Part shown: positions 21,226 to 25,378 of the stretch, piece after piece
Layout of the letters: the number at the start of each line of letters is the position of its first letter
How positions within the stretch are numbered: position 1 is the first letter of the stretch
DNA from: CALKCV01 sp964619285
GTDB taxonomy: Bacteria; Cyanobacteriota; Cyanobacteriia; Cyanobacteriales; Microcoleaceae
Assembly: GCA_964619285.1 (NCBI GenBank)
Contig: CAZUCT010000081.1
Coordinates: 1-25,378, forward strand
DNA: 25,378 nt
Reading direction: 5' to 3'
Notes under the pieces: generated by a model
Told to the model about the DNA's origin: nothing
What the model saw: the letters and a program-made list of their open reading frames with translations, nothing else
The model's database searches: none
Translations under genes and position numbers: made by a program

Positions 21226-21255
21226 TTGTAATTAATCTTAATATTTAGTTACAAT
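21226..21255 (+). promoter_or_regulatory. Promoter upstream of the 84-residue protein
   Basis: TTGTAA at 21226-21231, an 18-bp spacer, and TACAAT at 21250-21255, 50 bp before the ATG at 21306. The flanks are AT-rich. Inferred from consensus. Confidence 0.4.
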
Positions 21256-21305
21256 GAAAAAATTGTCGAAAATTGTCTTAAGTAGGAATAACCATAAAAT
21301 TACTG

Positions 21306-21560
21306 ATGTCAACTTCATCTTTATCTAATCCCAAGGGTGCGGCAACTTTAACTAAAAGGCCAAACGTTTCTACGAGCCGTTCTTCTGTTAATGGAAAAGT
21401 AACGTCCATCGAATCCCTCTATCCCACGGATAGACAAGTAAAGTTTTTGCATTTGGAGGCAGAAGTAGAAACCTTGCTAATCCAACTGCAAGCGATTCAA
21501 CAACGGCGGATGACCTCAAAAGAAAACATCGGCCCCGAAACTACCTACGAAAGCAATTAA
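21306..21560 (+). CDS. Small conserved-looking protein, hypothetical
   Basis: 84 residues. A Ser/Thr/Asn-rich N-terminal half (about 1-38) looks disordered. A likely helix follows at 43-68 (DRQVKFLHLEAEVETLLIQLQ), which could form a coiled coil or a protein-docking segment. It has its own promoter-like sequence and lies 121 bp before desA on the same strand. I do not recognise the family. The helix and the clean spacing favour a real gene. Confidence 0.65.
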   Translation: MSTSSLSNPKGAATLTKRPNVSTSRSSVNGKVTSIESLYPTDRQVKFLHLEAEVETLLIQLQAIQQRRMTSKENIGPETTYESN

Positions 21561-21681
21561 AATGCTGGGGATCGCTCCCAAAAACGCCGATTAGCTGAGG
21601 ATCGGTTATATGGTACGGTTTTAGGACTAGCCAACTTTGCTAGTAAGCTACCCAATTTAAACAAGGAGAATCAAAACAAGA

Positions 21682-22746
21682 ATGACTGCATCAATCGCGA
21701 AGCCCCAGGAAAAGGCTTCTAGTCAGGAAAGCGATCGCCTGCGCCTCAAAGATATTATTAAGACTCTGCCCCGAGAAGTCTTTCTCAAAGATAGGCGCAA
21801 AGCTTGGACCGCGGTTTTCGTTAACGTCTTGCTAGTTGCCTTGGGTTACTGGGGACTAGCGATCGCCCCCTGGTATCTCTTGCCCGTAGTTTGGATTTTT
21901 ACGGGTACGGCCCTGACAGGCTTTTTTGTGATCGGCCACGACTGCGGCCATCGTTCCTTTGCCAACCGCCGCTGGGTCAACGATTTAGTAGGCCATTTAG
22001 CCTTCCTTCCCTTAATTTATCCCTTCCACGGTTGGCGCATCGGTCACAACCACCACCACAAACATACTAATAAGATTGGGGAAGATACGGCCTGGGAACC
22101 CTGGAGTCCAGAAGGCTATGCGAACGAGAGTAGCTTTGTGCGTTTCTTTTATCGATTAATCAGGGGACGATTTTGGTGGATCGGTTCCATCTCTCACTGG
22201 GCCCTCGTCAATTTTAATTGGAAAAGATATGAAGGGAAACAAAGCGAACAAGTCAAGTTTTCTGCTTTAGTTATTATCGGCTTTAGCGCGATCGCTTTTC
22301 CTTTATTATTTGCCTTTACGGGCTTTTGGGGAGTTGTGAAATTTTGGTTCGTACCTTGGTTGGTTTACCACTTCTGGATGAGTACCTTTACCATAGTTCA
22401 CCACACGGTACCAGATATCCAATTTAAAGAAGTTCCAGAGTGGGACGAGGCCGAAGCACAATTATCGGGAACCGTTCATTGCGACTATCCCGCCTGGGTA
22501 GAGTTTCTCTGTCACGATATTAACGTTCACGTTCCCCACCATCTTTCGGTGGCTATTCCTTCTTATAATCTCCGCAAAGCTCATCAATTTTTGAGGGAAA
22601 ATTGGGGTGAATATCTCTACGAAACCAAGTTTACTTGGTCTTTGATGAAAGAGATTACGGATAAATGCCATCTGTATCATCCCACGGAATGCTATATGTC
22701 GTTTAAAGAAAGTCGCGATCGACAAGCTTTAACAAAAACCATTTAA
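21682..22746 (+). CDS. desA: Delta-12 acyl-lipid fatty acid desaturase (DesA-type)
   Basis: A membrane di-iron enzyme that inserts a double bond at the delta-12 position of membrane-lipid acyl chains, important for cold acclimation. Three histidine boxes are visible: HDCGH (86-90), HNHHH (122-126) and HVPHH (283-287). Hydrophobic segments lie at about 44-85 and 195-235. The runs around LIYPFHGWR, YHFWMSTFTIVHHT and SVAIPSYNLR match cyanobacterial DesA rather than the omega-3 enzyme DesB. 354 residues, a typical length. The ATG has AAGGAG 13 bp upstream and a good terminator follows. Cold regulation is known for the family; the short CTAGC...GCTAG hairpin in the leader is not proof of it. Confidence 0.92.
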   Translation: MTASIAKPQEKASSQESDRLRLKDIIKTLPREVFLKDRRKAWTAVFVNVLLVALGYWGLAIAPWYLLPVVWIFTGTALTGFFVIGHDCGHRSFANRRWVNDLVGHLAFLPLIYPFHGWRIGHNHHHKHTNKIGEDTAWEPWSPEGYANESSFVRFFYRLIRGRFWWIGSISHWALVNFNWKRYEGKQSEQVKFSALVIIGFSAIAFPLLFAFTGFWGVVKFWFVPWLVYHFWMSTFTIVHHTVPDIQFKEVPEWDEAEAQLSGTVHCDYPAWVEFLCHDINVHVPHHLSVAIPSYNLRKAHQFLRENWGEYLYETKFTWSLMKEITDKCHLYHPTECYMSFKESRDRQALTKTI

Positions 22747-22758
22747 CTCGCCAAAAAA

Positions 22759-22791
22759 ACCGGGTCTTAAAACAGGCCTGGTTTTTTTTTT
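22759..22791 (+). terminator. Intrinsic terminator of desA
   Basis: The stem ACCGGGTCT/AGGCCTGGT (9 bp, two G-U pairs) has a 6-base loop and is followed by 9-10 T residues, 12 bp after the desA stop codon. Confidence 0.9.
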
Positions 22792-22840
22792 GCCTTTTGC
22801 CTCTTGCCTAATCTATCAACTCTACAGATACATCAAGTTA

Positions 22841-22872
22841 GTAGGTTGGGTGGAGTGAAACAGAGCCCAACA
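22841..22872. repeat. GTAGGTTGGG...CCCAACA palindrome
   Basis: Stand-alone copy of the core palindrome of the 94-bp elements, without their outer arms. Confidence 0.7.
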
Positions 22873-22916
22873 AACCATAGCTTATTTTGGGAAAGCCGAC
22901 ATTGAGAGCAGGCAAC

Positions 22917-22946
22917 TTGGCATAGCCTACAGTTAAGCTATAGAAT
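22917..22946 (+). promoter_or_regulatory. Promoter of the nuclease-ParA operon
   Basis: TTGGCA at 22917-22922 (5 of 6) with TAGAAT at 22941-22946 (18-bp spacer), or TATAGA at 22939-22944 (16-bp spacer). The start codon lies 50 bp downstream. Inferred from consensus. Confidence 0.45.
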
Positions 22947-22995
22947 AATACGAACGCATTGCCCCAAATATCGCGCTAGATGAGGAAAAGCAGCC

Positions 22996-24342
22996 TTGAA
23001 TTTCTATCCAGAGCTATGTCGGAACGAAAGCGAAGTAGAGAGTAAGCTAATTGTCAGTTATTTGTTGCCAAAGTTAGGATATACTCCCGACACTTGGCAT
23101 CAAGAAGTCAGTTTTGGCAATATTCGCTTAGATTTTTTATCTTTCGCCACCCAAGTAATTCCATTGCGGTTAGATTCTAATTCTCCTCTAACCTTAGTAA
23201 TGGAAGCAAAACATCCCAACCAAAACTTAAATCGTCATCTACGGCGACTAAAGCGTTATTTAACAAGCATGAATGTTCGATATGGGTTGCTAACTAATGC
23301 TAAAGAAATTAGAATTTATGAAAGGGTGGAAAAAGATGTTAGATTAGTATTTGATTGTTCCGGTAACGAGATAGAGGCAAAAATTGAGGAAATAAAAAGG
23401 TTAATTGGTAGAGATAGTTTAAAAGAAAAATTAAAAAATAAGAACGATGTCATAACCACTGCAATTACTACTGAAAAGAAAAAGGAAAAAACCATGAAAA
23501 CAATCGCAGTTTATCACAATAAAGGTGGCGTGGGAAAAACAACCACTGTAGTTAATTTAGCTGCTGCTTTAAGCAAACAAGGTAAACAAGTGTTGGTCAT
23601 CGACCTTGACAGTCAAGCTAATGCTACATTTGCATTAGGATTAGCGAAGTTTTCAGACGAGCAAGAAGACGATTTAAAGGATAAAAATATTTATCATATT
23701 CTCCGAGATTCTGAAACTTCAATCGCTCAAGTGTTACGCAAGTCAGAGTTTAATGACCCAGAAGTTGACGTAATTCCTTGTCACATTAGTTTAATGGAAT
23801 ATGAGGAAAAATTGTCGCGAGTTGATGCGGCTAAAATTAGGATTTGGAAAAAGCTACAAGTCGAAAAAGAACGGTATGACTTTGTAATTATTGACACGCC
23901 TCCTTCCCTGAATTTGTATGCTAGAATGGCTATGATTTCAACTGATTATCTCATCATACCTTCCGATTTAAAAGCATTTGCTAATGAAGGATTAGTTAAT
24001 GTTAAAAACTTCATTGCAGACATCAATGAGTTTAGAGACCAAATGGGGCTTCTGCCAGTTAACATACTGGGTGTTTTACCATGCAAAATTCCTACTAACA
24101 GCCGATATGTTGAATATACTCTACCTAGTCGCAAAAGAATAATCAAAGAACGCTATAATCTTCCATTAATGGATAGCTGTATTTTCCAGAGAGAAGACTT
24201 AGCAAAATGCGTGGATAAAACTGTGGTTAAAGACAGTTTAGAAATACCCGAGCCCATATCAATACTCGATTATAAGCGTGATTCTGCTTCAGCAGAAGAA
24301 TTTGAGAAGTTGGCAAAAGAAATAATAACAAAAGTAGGATAA
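22996..24342 (+). CDS. PD-(D/E)XK nuclease-like domain fused to ParA ATPase
   Basis: 448 residues in two parts. Residues 1-150 resemble the N-terminal nuclease domain of type I restriction subunit HsdR: Glu15 region (ESEVESKL), NIRLDFLSF (Asp46), and LVMEAKHP (Glu70, Lys72), followed by LKRYLTSMNVRYGLLTNAKEIRIYE. The E-D-ExK set expected of an active nuclease is complete. A Lys/Glu-rich linker (140-166) leads to a ParA/MinD ATPase: KGGVGKTT (176-183), DLDSQANAT, and Walker B VIIDTPP. The start is TTG with GAGG 10 bp upstream. Met167 (ATG 23494) begins a full-length ParA and has AAAGGA 7 bp before it, so a stand-alone ParA may also be made. The downstream gene is 4 bp away. ParA proteins move or segregate DNA; the nuclease role here is unknown. 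Confidence 0.82.
   Translation: MNFYPELCRNESEVESKLIVSYLLPKLGYTPDTWHQEVSFGNIRLDFLSFATQVIPLRLDSNSPLTLVMEAKHPNQNLNRHLRRLKRYLTSMNVRYGLLTNAKEIRIYERVEKDVRLVFDCSGNEIEAKIEEIKRLIGRDSLKEKLKNKNDVITTAITTEKKKEKTMKTIAVYHNKGGVGKTTTVVNLAAALSKQGKQVLVIDLDSQANATFALGLAKFSDEQEDDLKDKNIYHILRDSETSIAQVLRKSEFNDPEVDVIPCHISLMEYEEKLSRVDAAKIRIWKKLQVEKERYDFVIIDTPPSLNLYARMAMISTDYLIIPSDLKAFANEGLVNVKNFIADINEFRDQMGLLPVNILGVLPCKIPTNSRYVEYTLPSRKRIIKERYNLPLMDSCIFQREDLAKCVDKTVVKDSLEIPEPISILDYKRDSASAEEFEKLAKEIITKVG
23481..23496 (+). promoter_or_regulatory. Internal ribosome binding site and ATG for ParA alone
   Basis: AAAGGA at 23481-23486, then 7 bases, then ATG at 23494-23496, in frame. Translation from here gives 282 residues beginning MKTIAVYHNKGGVGKTT, the usual ParA N-terminus. 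Confidence 0.5.
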
Positions 24343-24346
24343 GATT

Positions 24347-25234
24347 ATGGAGATATTGACATCGTTAGTAGATCTAGAAAATATTACCCCCAGAATGCCA
24401 CGTTCGGCTTTTTCAGAAGATGAACTTGAAAAGGTAGCGAGATTAATTGCAGAAGCAGAAACTCTGGTAAAACCAGTAATTCTTAAAAGAACGGGAATAG
24501 AAACTTGTGAGATTGTCGATGGTTATTTTGAGTATTATGCTACTGTTAAAGCGGTAGAAAATGGTCTTAGCCCGGCGGAAATAGTAGCATTTATTATTCC
24601 ACCTAAACTAGAAAATAGCATCAAAGAACAAAGAGAACTTTTGAACAAATACAGTTCTTTTTTGAACCCTGCTTCTGATTCTAATTCTCTAAAAACATTG
24701 CCAGTTTCAGAGGAAACAGAAGAAACTGTAAGTTTAACTGAAATTGTCGATCGCTTACTGGATCGCCGACTCAACCCGATAGCTTTGCAGTTAGAAAAAC
24801 TAACTAACAGCTTTTCCGATTTCTCAAGAAAAACAGAGGAAAATACGGTTATTCGGCAACAATTAAACGCTTTGAACGATAAGTTAGATAATTTGACAGT
24901 TAAAAGCGATCGCCCGGAAGAAAAAGCCATTACTCAAGGATTTGATGAGGATACTCAAAATCGATTAATTGAAGCTATTATTAAGCAGATTAATACATCT
25001 CATCATCAAGTCAGCATAGTATCAAATCAAGAACAGCTTAAACCGCCCACAAGCACAATTTTCAACAATAATAAAGATTACAAAAGTATGAGTAAACAGC
25101 AGTTAAAAGCTTTGATAGAAAATAGAAATATTTCAGTAAATTCTTTGAGAAAAAAACTAGAAATTAAAAATTCACCATCAAAATTCACTAAACCAGAGCT
25201 CGTTAAAATTTTGGAGGAAGCGGACAATAGTTAG
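24347..25234 (+). CDS. ParB-N-like protein with C-terminal HeH/SAP-like segment
   Basis: 295 residues, 4 bp after the ParA stop codon with AGGA overlapping it, so translation is probably coupled. Residues about 6-85 (VDLENITPRMPRSAF...IVDGYFEYYATVKA) resemble the ParB/Spo0J N-terminal fold; the CTPase/nuclease box is much altered. Residues 125-190 are helical and likely coiled coil, for dimerisation. Residues 247-292 (MSKQQLKALIEN...FTKPELVKILEEA) look like a HeH/SAP-type DNA-binding motif. No ParB-type helix-turn-helix is visible. By position it is the DNA-binding adaptor for the ParA, an inference not proven by sequence. A GATCG-type HIP1 site occurs in both this gene and its flanks, so it is not obviously foreign. 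Confidence 0.72.
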   Translation: MEILTSLVDLENITPRMPRSAFSEDELEKVARLIAEAETLVKPVILKRTGIETCEIVDGYFEYYATVKAVENGLSPAEIVAFIIPPKLENSIKEQRELLNKYSSFLNPASDSNSLKTLPVSEETEETVSLTEIVDRLLDRRLNPIALQLEKLTNSFSDFSRKTEENTVIRQQLNALNDKLDNLTVKSDRPEEKAITQGFDEDTQNRLIEAIIKQINTSHHQVSIVSNQEQLKPPTSTIFNNNKDYKSMSKQQLKALIENRNISVNSLRKKLEIKNSPSKFTKPELVKILEEADNS

Positions 25235-25277
25235 AGGCAAAAGTAAATATTTGCTAATCAATAAAATACTAATTACT

Positions 25278-25309
25278 GTTGGGTTGCGTTTCACTCCACC
25301 CAACCTACA
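25278..25309. repeat. TGTTGGGTTGCG...CCCAACCTAC palindrome
   Basis: Another copy of the dispersed core palindrome, between the ParB-like gene and the end-of-window repeats. Confidence 0.7.
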
Positions 25310-25310
25310 A

Positions 25311-25378
25311 CTGGCCCCTCAATTTTGTAACCAATTTGGTGACAAAAATTCCCTGGCCCCTCAATTTTGTAACCAATT
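25311..25378. repeat. 26-bp direct repeat with palindrome, candidate centromere
   Basis: The 26 bases at 25311-25336 recur identically at 25353-25378 (period 42), the second copy being cut by the window end. The first copy continues into a 25-bp palindrome at 25323-25347 (TTTTGT-A-ACCAA/TTGGT-G-ACAAAA, 11 of 12 pairs). Repeated palindromes next to parAB-type genes are typical of partition sites, but two copies are too few to be certain. Confidence 0.4.

Noticed and set aside
25311..25378. Start of a CRISPR array at the window end
   Set aside because: Repeat 26 bp, gap 16 bp, and the gap extends the palindrome. CRISPR spacers are longer, and no cas gene is present.
1..25378. tRNA or rRNA genes
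   Set aside because: I saw no cloverleaf with a TTCRANNC arm and no rRNA-like stretch on either strand by reading; a tRNAscan run would be decisive.

Overview
The window reads as the chromosome of a filamentous, non-marine-type cyanobacterium. HIP1-type octamers (GCGATCGC and near forms) are scattered through many genes. Gene orders such as tig-clpP-clpX and asd-dapA-rnj are typical of cyanobacteria, and there is a DesA-type acyl-lipid desaturase. The spacers are packed with heptanucleotide arrays and palindromic repeats, as in Oscillatoriales and Nostocales; I cannot name a genus from sequence alone.

Layout. 1-1134 carries no gene: a duplicated ~170-bp unit (each copy with a good sigma70-like promoter), hairpin repeats, a terminator facing clpX, what looks like an IS200/IS605-type remnant, and one copy of a ~92-bp palindromic element. 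1135-5151 (minus) is the proteostasis cluster trigger factor - ClpP - ClpX, whose tig-clpP spacer holds two adjacent MITE-like elements. 5152-5899 is another repeat-rich spacer. 5900-10296 (plus) is aspartate-semialdehyde dehydrogenase, dihydrodipicolinate synthase and ribonuclease J, with a 26-unit heptamer array just before the dapA ribosome binding site. 10297-12652 has repeats, then a SanA/YdcF-like membrane protein and dihydroorotate dehydrogenase on the minus strand. 12806-15769 is a large GAF-domain protein with a degenerate histidine-kinase-like C-terminus.

15838-17216 is a decayed restriction-modification locus. A NotI-family endonuclease gene is split by a ~147-bp TA-flanked inverted-repeat element between its catalytic Asp and its ExQ motif, and it has also lost its middle. 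Beside it is a Dam-type (D12) methyltransferase that lacks the catalytic DPPY motif. 17313-21018 carries a two-helix membrane peptide, a YihY/BrkB-type membrane protein, a coiled-coil protein, a spacer with three tandem GTGCGCAATTGCGCAC-type palindromes, and threonine synthase. 21306-22746 carries a small cyanobacterial protein and desA.

22996-25378 is the most unusual part. A ParA ATPase is fused behind a PD-(D/E)XK nuclease-like domain resembling the HsdR N-terminus, and has an internal start with its own ribosome binding site. It is followed 4 bp later by a ParB-N-like protein ending in a HeH/SAP-like DNA-binding segment. Then comes a direct repeat containing a 25-bp near-perfect palindrome, running off the window end. 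This looks like a partition-type module (ATPase, adaptor, candidate centromere) carrying a nuclease domain, and it is the best candidate here for an undescribed system.

Metabolically, asd, dapA and thrC all belong to aspartate-family amino acid synthesis, although thrC lies about 12 kb away and is not co-transcribed with the others.
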